From Actinotignum schaalii (GTDB taxonomy: Bacteria > Actinomycetota > Actinomycetes > Actinomycetales > Actinomycetaceae), in contig NZ_CP008802.1 in the NCBI RefSeq assembly GCF_000724605.1, positions 62,001-126,000 on the forward strand: a stretch of DNA of 64,000 bases, given 5' to 3'. A program made the translations under genes and the position numbers. Shown here piece by piece: positions 1 through 7,424 of the stretch. Within the stretch, counting starts at the first letter, position 1. Each line of letters begins with the position of its first letter. The notes beneath the pieces were generated by a model. That model was not told the origin of the DNA. It ran no database searches and saw nothing but the letters and a program-made list of their open reading frames with translations.

Positions 1-794
1 GGATTCCAGGTCACGGTGAGATGGTGGCGCTGCTGGGCGGTAATCTCGGCCACGCTCCCATCCGCCACGATGCGCCCGTTATTCATGAGGATGACCCGCT
101 CGGCCATATCTTGGGCTTCCTGGAGGTAGTGGGTGGCGAAAATGATGGTGCGCCCGCGGGCAGCGTCGGCCCGAATATGCTCCCAGAAGTCACGGCGCGC
201 CGTGGCATCCAGCCCCGCGGTGGGCTCATCGAGGATGAGTAGCTCCGGGTCGGATAGCAGCGCGGCACCGAAGCGGATGCGTTGGATTTGCCCGCCGGAG
301 CATTTCGCGATTTTCCGGGAGGCGAAGTCGCCCATGCCGGCGCGTTCAATGACGTCGCTGACCGGGAGATGGAAGGGGAGGCAGTCGGCGAGGAAATGGA
401 GGGTTTCCGCGGCGGTGAGATCACGGAGCATTCCACCGGTCTGCAGCATGGCCCCGATGTGCCCGGTGAGGGCCGGGGAGCCGGGAGTCTGGCCGAGAAC
501 TTCCAGGGTGCCGCGGCTGGGTTTGGTGAAGCCGAGGACCATATCGAGGAGCGTGGTTTTCCCGGCACCGTTGGGGCCGAGGAGGGCCACGATCTCCCCG
601 GTGGTGATACGGAGGTCGATATTATCGACGGCGCGCACGTTCCCGAAAGAACGGCTGAGTGCGCGGGCGGAAACGGCTGGCTGTACGGTGCCGCCTGGCT
701 GCATCGCGGCGGCCGGCTGTGCGGTGCGGGCTGGGGGCGTCGCTTGTTCCGGCCGGGCCGGGTGGGCCGAGTTGGCCACGGGTCTTGTGTTCAT
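1..794 (-). CDS. ABC-2 type exporter ATP-binding protein (3' end outside window)
   Basis: ATPase subunit of an ABC exporter, expected to power a membrane permease encoded further along the same strand, outside the window. The translated 264 codons show Walker A GPNGAGKT (residues 73-80), the signature CSGGQ (165-169), Walker B LLILDEP (185-191) and the switch histidine in ATHYLQEA (H222). The wording LLDMVLGF and the early GLDATARR segment match the drug/daunorubicin-resistance-like ABC-2 ATPase group. The first 40 residues are an Ala/Pro/Thr-rich extension before the ATPase fold begins, so a start further in is possible; I chose the first ATG. Substrate unknown. A 7-bp palindrome lies 59 bp upstream. 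Confidence 0.88.
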   Translation of the reverse strand, partial: MNTRPVANSAHPARPEQATPPARTAQPAAAMQPGGTVQPAVSARALSRSFGNVRAVDNIDLRITTGEIVALLGPNGAGKTTLLDMVLGFTKPSRGTLEVLGQTPGSPALTGHIGAMLQTGGMLRDLTAAETLHFLADCLPFHLPVSDVIERAGMGDFASRKIAKCSGGQIQRIRFGAALLSDPELLILDEPTAGLDATARRDFWEHIRADAARGRTIIFATHYLQEAQDMAERVILMNNGRIVADGSVAEITAQQRHHLTVTWN

Positions 795-852
795 GCCATC
801 AGTGTAAAAATGGGCGTCGGGGCGCCGGAACTGCCATGCATCACCAATTCTT

Positions 853-868
853 CATGACAGATGTCATG
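853..868. promoter_or_regulatory. Palindrome upstream of the ABC exporter gene
   Basis: CATGACA and TGTCATG are perfect 7-bp inverted arms separated by two bases. The site is in the only gap between the divergently placed exporter gene (start at 794) and the end of the peptidase gene, so it can serve only the exporter. The form suits a dimeric regulator. The regulator is not visible here. Confidence 0.4.
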
Positions 869-932
869 GATAGGCGGCCTGGTCAGTCCGGCACTCCGCC
901 GCCGGTACGCCGTGGCAACTAGGCGCGCGTTA

Positions 933-960
933 GCGCCGTCGTCGTACTATTTCGGCACCG
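933..960. repeat. GC-rich dispersed repeat, copy with the GCGCCGTCGTCGTAC core
   Basis: Bases 933-952 read GCGCCGTCGTCGTACTATTT and recur exactly at 36257-36276 inside a coding gene. Bases 933-947 recur at 19763-19777. The copy is followed by CGGCACCG, again as in the 19763 copy, so the likeness extends over about 28 bases. The remainder of the 795-1052 gap holds more GC-rich short inverted words and no gene. Confidence 0.7.
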
Positions 961-1052
961 TGCGATGCCGTGCACGCTACTTCGGCCGTGCGCGGAATAG
1001 CGCTTATGCGCGGTAGCGCGCACGCGAATGCCGTATGCACGAAAGAGCGCTT

Positions 1053-3101
1053 TTACCAAATACGCACGCGTTCTTCTGGGGCAAGGTAGAGGCCGTCGCC
1101 TTCTTCCAGACCGAAAGCCTGCGCGAAGGCGTCGATATTCTTCACCGTGCCGTTGCACCGGAATTCGGACGGGGAATGCGGGTCGATGGCGATGAGCTGG
1201 CGAGCCCATTCGTCACGGTTCTTGCCCTGCCAGATCTTGGCGAAGGACAGGAAGACGCGCTGCGCGCCGGTGTAACCGTCAATCACCGGGGCGCTCTCCA
1301 GGGTGAGGCCCTCGCGTTCCAGGTGAATCTCATAAGCCTTGAGCGCGATGGACAGGCCGCCCAAATCCCCGATGTTTTCACCCTGGGTGAGTTCACCATT
1401 GACGTGGAACGCCTCATCCCCGTTCAACTGGGCCGGAATATAGGAATTGAATTGCGCGATAAGAGCCGCGGTGCGCTTCTCAAATTCGGCGCGATCCTCA
1501 TCCGTCCACCAGTTGTTGAGGGAGCCATCGGCATCGAACTTCGAGCCCTGGTCATCGAAACCGTGCCCGATTTCGTGACCGATCACCGCGCCGATACCAC
1601 CGTAATTGAAGGCCGCATCGCGATCCTGCTCGAAGAACGGCCATTGCAAAATAGCCGCGGGGAAGACGATCTCATTCCACTGCGGGTTGTAGTAGGCATT
1701 GACCGTTTGCGGATTCATATGCCATTCGCTGCGATCAACTTCTTTGCCGAGCTTGGCGATGTTTTCCTCCACCTCAAATTCGCAGGCGGCGCGAATATTG
1801 GCCAGCAGATCCGTGCCGATCTGCATGGAGGAATAATCCTTCCACTTATCGGGGTAGCCGATCTTCGGGGCGAAGGTATCCAGCTTGGCCAGGGCGCGCT
1901 CCTTGGTGGCATCACTCATCCAGTCAAGGCCCCGGATAGAAAGCCGGTAGGCATCCAGGAGATCTGCGACCAGCTGATCCATGGTGGCTTTATGTTCGGG
2001 CGGGAAGTAGGAGGCCACGTAAAGCTGACCCACAGCTTCGCCGAGCACACCATTGACCAGCTGCACCGCGCGCTTCCAACGATCCCGCTGCTGGGTGGTG
2101 CCGGCGAGCACCTTGCCGTAGAAATCAAAATTCTTTGCGTCGATCACTTCGGGCAGGTAGGAGGCACGCGCCAGCAGAATGCGCCAGCGGGTGTATTCCT
2201 GCAAGGTTTCCAGCGGGGTTTCTTCCCACAGTTGCGCGGCAGCCTGGAGCGCCTGCGGGGTGGTCACAATAATGGTGCCGAGCTGATCGGGGTCATAACC
2301 GATAGCGCGCAGCGCGGTAGCCCAGGGGAATTGCGGGGCCGAGGCCACGAAATCCGCGAAAGGCATCGGGTTATTGACCTTATCCATATCCCGGGCATCC
2401 GTGCGGCTCATATGCGCGGCGGCCAGCTTCGTTTCCACATCGATAACGCGCGCGGCGGCGGCTGTGATGGCGGGGCTGGGCTGGGTGGACGCTCCATCAA
2501 AAGCCAGCTGGGCTAGTTGCGGTACAAATTCCCGGTAAGCATCCAGCATCGGGGCGAATTGCGCTTCGCGGTAGTAGGCTTCATCGGGCAAGCCCAGACC
2601 GGACTGGCCGATGGAAAACTCGTTGACATTGGGGTTGGCCAGGCTGGGTGCCACATCCACCCCGAAGAAGCTATCCACCCCGGTGCGCATGAGCGCGCCG
2701 ATCACGCGGGCCAGATCTTCCTTTGTTTTCGCACTAGCCACCTGGTCGAGATCAGCGGTGAGGGGAGCGGTGCCCTTCTCATTAATCGCCGCGGTATCAA
2801 TAAAGGAACGGTAGAGGGCCACAACTTTCGCCAGCGATTCCGCCGGAACGCCCGGTGCGGAATCCGTAGCGGCCTTATCATCAGCGGTGGCTTCCGCATC
2901 ATCAGCGGCCTTTTCAATGAGTTCACGCACGTGGAGCTCGGCTTCATCGCGCAGATCCATAAAGGAACCCACCGACACCTGATCGGCCGGAATTTCCTTC
3001 TCACGCAACCAGGTGCCATTGACGGCACGGAAAAGATCATCCTGGGGGCGCACCGAAGTATCAGCGCCCGAAAGCACAGCATGCAAAGCAGTATCAGTCA
3101 T
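1053..3101 (-). CDS. pepO: M13 family zinc metallopeptidase (neprilysin/PepO-like)
   Basis: Endopeptidase that cleaves short oligopeptides. At 682 residues it has the usual length of the family. The zinc motif HEIGH is at residues 509-513, the third ligand motif ENIGD at 575-579, and the NAYYN segment typical of the substrate groove lies upstream. The C terminus keeps the conserved F-R-C-N-G region and ends in RIW, the hydrophobic end normal for M13 enzymes. No signal peptide or membrane anchor is seen at the N terminus, so it is predicted cytoplasmic, like many actinobacterial and lactobacillar PepO proteins. The ribosome site before the chosen ATG is weak. Function is well supported; the exact substrate is not known. 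Confidence 0.93.
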   Translation of the reverse strand: MTDTALHAVLSGADTSVRPQDDLFRAVNGTWLREKEIPADQVSVGSFMDLRDEAELHVRELIEKAADDAEATADDKAATDSAPGVPAESLAKVVALYRSFIDTAAINEKGTAPLTADLDQVASAKTKEDLARVIGALMRTGVDSFFGVDVAPSLANPNVNEFSIGQSGLGLPDEAYYREAQFAPMLDAYREFVPQLAQLAFDGASTQPSPAITAAAARVIDVETKLAAAHMSRTDARDMDKVNNPMPFADFVASAPQFPWATALRAIGYDPDQLGTIIVTTPQALQAAAQLWEETPLETLQEYTRWRILLARASYLPEVIDAKNFDFYGKVLAGTTQQRDRWKRAVQLVNGVLGEAVGQLYVASYFPPEHKATMDQLVADLLDAYRLSIRGLDWMSDATKERALAKLDTFAPKIGYPDKWKDYSSMQIGTDLLANIRAACEFEVEENIAKLGKEVDRSEWHMNPQTVNAYYNPQWNEIVFPAAILQWPFFEQDRDAAFNYGGIGAVIGHEIGHGFDDQGSKFDADGSLNNWWTDEDRAEFEKRTAALIAQFNSYIPAQLNGDEAFHVNGELTQGENIGDLGGLSIALKAYEIHLEREGLTLESAPVIDGYTGAQRVFLSFAKIWQGKNRDEWARQLIAIDPHSPSEFRCNGTVKNIDAFAQAFGLEEGDGLYLAPEERVRIW

Positions 3102-3174
3102 GTGTCCAGGGTAGTGGACGCCTACGACACTTTAAATAGCGCATCGCCACGGGCGCAGCTTCCCGCCGGGCCCG

Positions 3175-3245
3175 CGCTCCTGGCGCCGTCGCGCCGCCGC
3201 ACCGTCGCGCCGTCGCCGCACCGTCGCGCCGTCGCCGCACCATCC
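3175..3245. repeat. GC-rich repeat with 19-bp tandem units
   Basis: Two exact copies of the 19-mer GCACCGTCGCGCCGTCGCC (3199-3217 and 3218-3236) followed by a partial third. It is in the gap between the divergent pepO and rpiB genes. The words CACCGT and GCGCCGT are the same ones found in gaps throughout the window. Confidence 0.75.
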
Positions 3246-3289
3246 CCAAAGTAAAAGTGACAAGCGGCACAATAGGATAGGATTGCTGC

Positions 3290-3736
3290 ATGCGAGTACA
3301 TATTGGAACAGATCATGCCGGTTTCGAACTCAAGGAATTCCTGGTGGAGAAGCTCGAAGCAAGTGGCTACGAAGTTGTTGACCACGGCGCAAAAACCTAC
3401 GACGCGCTCGATGATTACCCCGCCCCGTGCATTGCCTGCGGGCAGGGGGTTGTAGATGACGCCGGGTCGCTAGGCATCGTGCTGGGTGGCTCCGGGAACG
3501 GCGAGCAGATTTCTGCGAATAAGGTGCGCGGGGTGCGCGCCATCCTTGCCTGGAATGAGGATACGGCCAAGCTCGGGCGCGAACACAATAACGCCAACGT
3601 CATTTCCATCGGCGCGCGCCAGCACACCCAGGAAGAAGCCTGGCACCTGGTCAAGCTTTTCCTGGAGACGCCCTTCAGCGAAGACGAGCGCCACCAGCGC
3701 CGTATCGACCAGATCGCGCGGTACGAAGGCGCCTAA
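3290..3736 (+). CDS. rpiB: Ribose-5-phosphate isomerase B
   Basis: Interconverts ribose 5-phosphate and ribulose 5-phosphate in the non-oxidative pentose phosphate pathway. The 148-residue protein begins MRVHIGTDHAGFELK and carries LGGSGNGEQISANK at residues 65-78. In this motif the cysteine base of the E. coli-type enzyme is replaced; E72 is in the position of the catalytic glutamate described for the mycobacterial enzyme. The ATG is preceded by an AGGAT ribosome site. It stands alone, divergent from pepO and convergent with cysE. Confidence 0.95.
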   Translation: MRVHIGTDHAGFELKEFLVEKLEASGYEVVDHGAKTYDALDDYPAPCIACGQGVVDDAGSLGIVLGGSGNGEQISANKVRGVRAILAWNEDTAKLGREHNNANVISIGARQHTQEEAWHLVKLFLETPFSEDERHQRRIDQIARYEGA

Positions 3737-3742
3737 AGCGGC

Positions 3743-4315
3743 CTAAATATATATCGCCGGATCGATGAGTGGTTCGTGATGTGCCGGGGTGCGTACCCGC
3801 GCGGGGATTCCCACCGCGGTCGCTTCCGCCGGCACATCACGAACGACGACGGCGTTCGCGCCCACCTGGGAACCGTCCCCAATGTGAACAGGGCCTAGTA
3901 TCTTTGCGCCTGCCCCTACCATGACACCATTTCCCAAGGTGGGATGGCGTTTGACCGGTTCGGCTGATGACCCACCCAGGGTCACCCCGTGGTAGATCAT
4001 GCAATCATCGCCGATCTCCGCGGTTTCCCCGATCACCACACCCATGCCGTGGTCAATGAAGAAACGGCGGCCGATGTGGGCACCGGGATGAATTTCCACC
4101 CCGGTGAGCAACCGGGTGGCTTGGGAGAGGAGGCGCGCCGGCAGCCGGAGCCGCGGCGTCGCCTCCCACATCGCGTGTGCCACCCGGTGCCCCCACACGG
4201 CATGCACGCCGGAGTAAGCCAGTACCACTTCCAGGCGGGAACGCGCCGCCGGATCGCGCCGGCGCGCCGTATCAATATCTTCCCGCATGAGCCGGAGTGC
4301 TCGAGATAAACCCAT
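3743..4315 (-). CDS. cysE: Serine O-acetyltransferase
   Basis: Acetylates L-serine with acetyl-CoA to give O-acetylserine, the substrate of CysK. The protein shows the SAT N-terminal helices ([19 protein letters not shown]) and a left-handed hexapeptide-repeat fold with [38 protein letters not shown] and [13 protein letters not shown]. The His/Asp pair of the active site lies in [12 protein letters not shown]. It is the short actinobacterial/EpsC type (190 residues). A start 13 codons upstream (4354) is possible; I prefer 4315, which is where homology begins. It lies 84 bp downstream of cysK on the same strand, so the two probably form one operon. Confidence 0.93.
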   Translation of the reverse strand: MGLSRALRLMREDIDTARRRDPAARSRLEVVLAYSGVHAVWGHRVAHAMWEATPRLRLPARLLSQATRLLTGVEIHPGAHIGRRFFIDHGMGVVIGETAEIGDDCMIYHGVTLGGSSAEPVKRHPTLGNGVMVGAGAKILGPVHIGDGSQVGANAVVVRDVPAEATAVGIPARVRTPAHHEPLIDPAIYI

Positions 4316-4399
4316 AGGACCTACTCTAGCGGGCCGCCCGCGCCGTGGGCTCATAGCCCCGCGCCAGGTTGGCCTGCGCCGTCGTACCGGTACCTCCCA

Positions 4400-5332
4400 C
4401 TAGTCGCGGTAGGGATCGAAAAGGGGAGTGGACGCGTAACGTTCACCAAAATCGGGGATGATCACCACGATGCGCTTGCCGGCGGCTTCCTCGCGCCCCG
4501 CCACCTCGAGGGCAGCCTGGAGCGCGGCGCCTCCGGAAATGCCCAGCAGCAGCCCCTCCGAGGTAGCCGCTGCACGGGCCACCTCAAGAGCCTTCGCGGT
4601 GGGAACTGGGATGACTTCGTTGTAGAGCTCGGTGTCGAGAACCTCGGGCACGAAATTCGCGCCGATACCCTGGATGCCGTGCGAACCGGCCCGCCCTTCG
4701 GAGAGCAGCGGGGATTCGGCGGGCTCCACCGCGATAATTTTCACGTCCGGGTTGTGATGGCGCAGCGCGCGCCCCGCACCGGTAATGGTGCCCCCGGTGC
4801 CGATACCGGCAACGAAGTAATCCACCTTGCCTTCGGTATCCGCCCAGATTTCCTCACCCGTGGTCTTTTCGTGGATCGCCGGGTTGGCGACGTTCGTGAA
4901 CTGGCTGGCGAGAATCGCGTTCTCGGTAGTCGCCACGATTTCCTCGGCGCGCGCCACGGCGCCCCGCATGCCTTCCTTCGGGTCGGTTAGCTCCAGGCGG
5001 GCCCCGAAAGCGCGCAGCAGCATGCGCCGTTCCACCGACATGGACGCCGGCATCGTCAAAATAACCTTGTAGCCGCGTGCGGCGCCCACCCAGGCCAGGC
5101 CGATCCCGGTATTCCCGGAGGTGCCCTCCACAATGGTGCCACCGGGGCGCAGCGCACCAGCCTTTTCAGCGGCGTCGATAATAGCCACCGCCACCCGGTC
5201 TTTCACCGAGTTGGCGGGATTGTAAAACTCAAGCTTGGCGAGGACTTCCGCGGAGCTGCCCTCCGCGAGCTTATTGATACGGACGAGGGGCGTGTGCCCC
5301 ACAAGTTCAGTAGCGTCGTTGAAAATGGTCAT
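4400..5332 (-). CDS. cysK: Cysteine synthase A (O-acetylserine sulfhydrylase)
   Basis: PLP enzyme that converts O-acetylserine and sulfide to cysteine. The Schiff-base lysine is K44 in NPANSVKDR; the substrate/PLP loop GTSGNTG is at 70-76 and the phosphate-binding loop GIGTGGTITG follows. The start at 5332 is set by a strong AGGAGG eight bases ahead; a longer reading frame upstream lacks such a site. The 310-residue length is normal. It is transcribed with cysE immediately downstream, which supplies its substrate. Confidence 0.95.
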   Translation of the reverse strand: MTIFNDATELVGHTPLVRINKLAEGSSAEVLAKLEFYNPANSVKDRVAVAIIDAAEKAGALRPGGTIVEGTSGNTGIGLAWVGAARGYKVILTMPASMSVERRMLLRAFGARLELTDPKEGMRGAVARAEEIVATTENAILASQFTNVANPAIHEKTTGEEIWADTEGKVDYFVAGIGTGGTITGAGRALRHHNPDVKIIAVEPAESPLLSEGRAGSHGIQGIGANFVPEVLDTELYNEVIPVPTAKALEVARAAATSEGLLLGISGGAALQAALEVAGREEAAGKRIVVIIPDFGERYASTPLFDPYRD

Positions 5333-5455
5333 ATTTTCCTCCTCGGGTACGCTAACGCCGCTGCGAGCCATATTGTTCCCGCCGCTCCATAGTATTTTCT
5401 GGAGTGCGCCTCGCGCGCCGTGGCCCGAGATGTGGATAGAGCTGGGCAAATACTT

Positions 5456-5545
5456 GCGCTAGCCGCGCGTATGTGGCGCGGCGGAGTGCTCTTGCGGGAA
5501 CCGAAGCGGGGGGTGCGGTGCGCGGACGGTGCGCTAGCCGCGCGT
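5456..5545. repeat. 15-bp direct repeat around the 3' end of the TetR gene
   Basis: GCGCTAGCCGCGCGT occurs exactly at 5456-5470 and 5531-5545. The second copy contains the stop codon of the TetR gene (TAG on the minus strand). The DNA between is GC-rich and has CGGTGCGCGGACGGTGCG words resembling the dispersed repeat family. The 5333-5533 gap holds no gene. Confidence 0.6.
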
Positions 5546-6187
5546 GGTGGAGCCCGCTTCCTGCGCGCGCCGTTCGGCCTCCGCGGCGAAAGCCGGAATG
5601 AGGAAATCGAGCTTGGTATCGAGGTTGGCCCGGTCGCGCCACTTCAGGCGGGAGAACAGCACAATATTTCCACGGGCGGGCTGGGCGATATCGGCATCAT
5701 CTTTGACGTTGTTGAATGACGCGGCCGCGGCGTGGGTGGCCATAATGATATTGGTAACGGTATCCACCGCGAGCAGCCCGAATTCCAGATCCCAGCCGGC
5801 AACGTCGGCCAACGCATCAATGAGGGCATTGAGGTGCGGGGCAATAAAGCGCGAGGTGGCGGAGAACTGCACGAAAAGCAGGTCGAGCCCTGGGTGGGTA
5901 TCCATGAGCTCCCACACCTTATTCGCATAATCACGCAGCAGGGCATCCGCACTATCCCCTTCGGGTGGGGGATATTCATTCGAGACGCGCGCCAAACACG
6001 CTTCCATGAGGTCTTCGCGGCTTTTGAAAAGGCGATAGAGAGCCGAGGTGGCCACACCGAGCTTCTCGGCAACCTGGCCGAGCGTGAACCGATCCAAACC
6101 GATGTCGAAAACTGCATCGATTGCTTCATCGGCAGTAAAGGTCGGTTTGGGACCGGTTTTCTTGTGCGACCGCAGGGGGCTTCTCAT
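5534..6187 (-). CDS. TetR/AcrR family transcriptional regulator
   Basis: A 217-residue repressor-type protein. The N-terminal helix-turn-helix domain occupies about residues 15-65 (TADEAIDAVFDIGLDRFTLG then VAEKLGVATSALYRLFKSRE), and the rest is the helical ligand-binding domain, which shows no family-specific signature I can name. The first 14 residues are basic. The gene stands alone between cysK and a YigZ-family gene on the same strand. A palindrome 25-38 bp upstream of its start suggests autoregulation; the ligand and further targets are unknown, but a 10-base element of that site recurs upstream of the alcohol dehydrogenase gene at 9879-10931. Confidence 0.88.
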   Translation of the reverse strand: MRSPLRSHKKTGPKPTFTADEAIDAVFDIGLDRFTLGQVAEKLGVATSALYRLFKSREDLMEACLARVSNEYPPPEGDSADALLRDYANKVWELMDTHPGLDLLFVQFSATSRFIAPHLNALIDALADVAGWDLEFGLLAVDTVTNIIMATHAAAASFNNVKDDADIAQPARGNIVLFSRLKWRDRANLDTKLDFLIPAFAAEAERRAQEAGSTTRG

Positions 6188-6208
6188 GGCATCACCGCAT
6201 TCAGTGGT

Positions 6209-6228
6209 TGACGTATGTCGATACGGCG
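6209..6228. promoter_or_regulatory. Candidate TetR operator
   Basis: CGTATGTCGATACG (6212-6225) is a palindrome with 5-bp arms just upstream of the TetR gene start at 6187. The 10-mer GACGTATGTC (6210-6219) inside it also occurs, on the other strand, at 11159-11168 upstream of the alcohol dehydrogenase gene. Confidence 0.4.
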
Positions 6229-6284
6229 CAACGCGATGCGGCCGTTTTTGTTTATTTTAACGCGCTATAGACGAGTCGTCATGT

Positions 6285-6923
6285 TTATCCAGGTAAGGGG
6301 ACCTCGATAATCGCATCCTCAATTTGTTCGACGCCGACATTCCCCGCGGACAACTCTGCCATCATAGCGGCCAGGGCCGCGCCGCGTTCCGTAGAGATAT
6401 GCAGTTCAACACCTTGGTCGCGGTAGTCCATCTCCGGGGTGAAACCGGCACCGGAGAGGGTAGCGATGTACTTGCCGGCATCGGAATGGGGGAGGAGAGC
6501 CCGGTAACGGGGCACGACGCGCCGTTCCACCATACGGGCCTGGCTGAGCGCCTGGGTTACGGAATCCGAATATGCGCGCACCAGGCCACCGGTTCCCAGC
6601 AGGGTTCCCCCAAAATATCGGGTCACCACCGCAACGGCATCGGTGATGCCCGCGCCGAGGAGAGTATCGAGCATGGGGCGCCCGGCGGTGCCGGAGGGTT
6701 CGCCGTCATCAGAAGAACGGTGGATAGGAGCGCTACCGGGAACGGAGACCACGTAGGCGCTGCAATGGTGGCGCGCATCGGGGAAGCGCCGCTTTTCACC
6801 GTCGATCACGGCGCGTGCCTCCGCCTCCGTGGCAACCCGCGCCAGCACCGTGATGAAACGTGAACGCTTGATCTCAAGTTCGGTTTCGTAGCGCGCCCCG
6901 GCCTCTAATAGCACATCCGACAT
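6285..6923 (-). CDS. YigZ/IMPACT family protein (UPF0029)
   Basis: A 212-residue member of the YigZ/IMPACT family, whose conserved N-terminal domain has an RNase-PH-like/ribosomal S5 fold and whose bacterial role is poorly defined (translation-associated). The family core is clear: ARHHCSAYV, SSDDGEPSGTAGRPML and VVTRYFGGTLLGTGGLVRAY. The C-terminal 80 residues are the smaller DUF1949-like domain. It is upstream of and divergent from rpmF. The ribosome site is weak (GAGA). Confidence 0.92.
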   Translation of the reverse strand: MSDVLLEAGARYETELEIKRSRFITVLARVATEAEARAVIDGEKRRFPDARHHCSAYVVSVPGSAPIHRSSDDGEPSGTAGRPMLDTLLGAGITDAVAVVTRYFGGTLLGTGGLVRAYSDSVTQALSQARMVERRVVPRYRALLPHSDAGKYIATLSGAGFTPEMDYRDQGVELHISTERGAALAAMMAELSAGNVGVEQIEDAIIEVPLPG

Positions 6924-7123
6924 ATCGGTATTCTCTCATCACCAGTGCGCGCACGGGGCGCGGTGATGCTTGATATCTCACACGCGCCATCTGGCGCGGC
7001 GGGGAGGTGATGAGGTAGACTCATTCGCTGTGTGTTATTGAAGTGCCACTAGTGGCGCGGATATTCACGAAGATTCGTAGCGGCTGCGCAGGGCGGCCCG
7101 GAAAGTAGAGAGGAGCGGTTGAC

Positions 7124-7288
7124 ATGGCAGTACCTAAGCGCAAGATGTCCCGCAGCAACACCCGCTCTCGTCGCTCCCAGTGGAAGGCCGAGCTCACCGA
7201 GCTCCAGACCGTCCGCGTGCGGGGCCGCGAAGTGCGCATCCCGCGCAAGCTGGCCAAGGCTTACAAGAAGGGTCTGCTCTCGGACTAA
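7124..7288 (+). CDS. rpmF: 50S ribosomal protein L32 (zinc-free form)
   Basis: A 54-residue ribosomal protein starting [20 protein letters not shown]. The N-terminal signature of L32 is unmistakable. It lacks the paired CxxC zinc-ribbon motifs found in many L32 proteins, as is usual for the main actinobacterial form. An AGGAG site lies 10 bases ahead of the ATG, and a strong terminator follows 25 bp after the stop, so it is probably a single-gene transcript. Confidence 0.95.
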   Translation: MAVPKRKMSRSNTRSRRSQWKAELTELQTVRVRGREVRIPRKLAKAYKKGLLSD

Positions 7289-7312
7289 GTCCGCGGGAAG
7301 CTCAAGCTTGCT

Positions 7313-7350
7313 TACCCTCGTGAGGATTCCTCACGAGGGTATTTTTTATT
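7313..7350 (+). terminator. Rho-independent terminator of rpmF
   Basis: A perfect 13-bp stem (TACCCTCGTGAGG against CCTCACGAGGGTA) with a 3-base loop, followed by six T residues. This is the clearest intrinsic terminator in the window. Confidence 0.93.
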
Positions 7351-7424
7351 TTGCGGGGCAGTTGCTGGCAGCAGCGGGCAGCTCATTTCCTAGAATGGAA
7401 AGGACACCGACGAAAGGGGTCCCC

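Noticed and set aside
1035-2516. Open frame of 493 codons opposite the M13 peptidase
   Set aside because: Shadow of a well-conserved peptidase gene; no domain in its translation.
3175-3245. Possible CRISPR-like array from the evenly spaced CACCGT repeats
   Set aside because: The period is 19 bases with no unique spacers, and no cas genes are present.
7045-7056. Palindrome GCCACTAGTGGC upstream of rpmF
   Set aside because: A 12-base palindrome in GC-rich DNA with no partner site; it does not resemble a Zur or other operator that I know.
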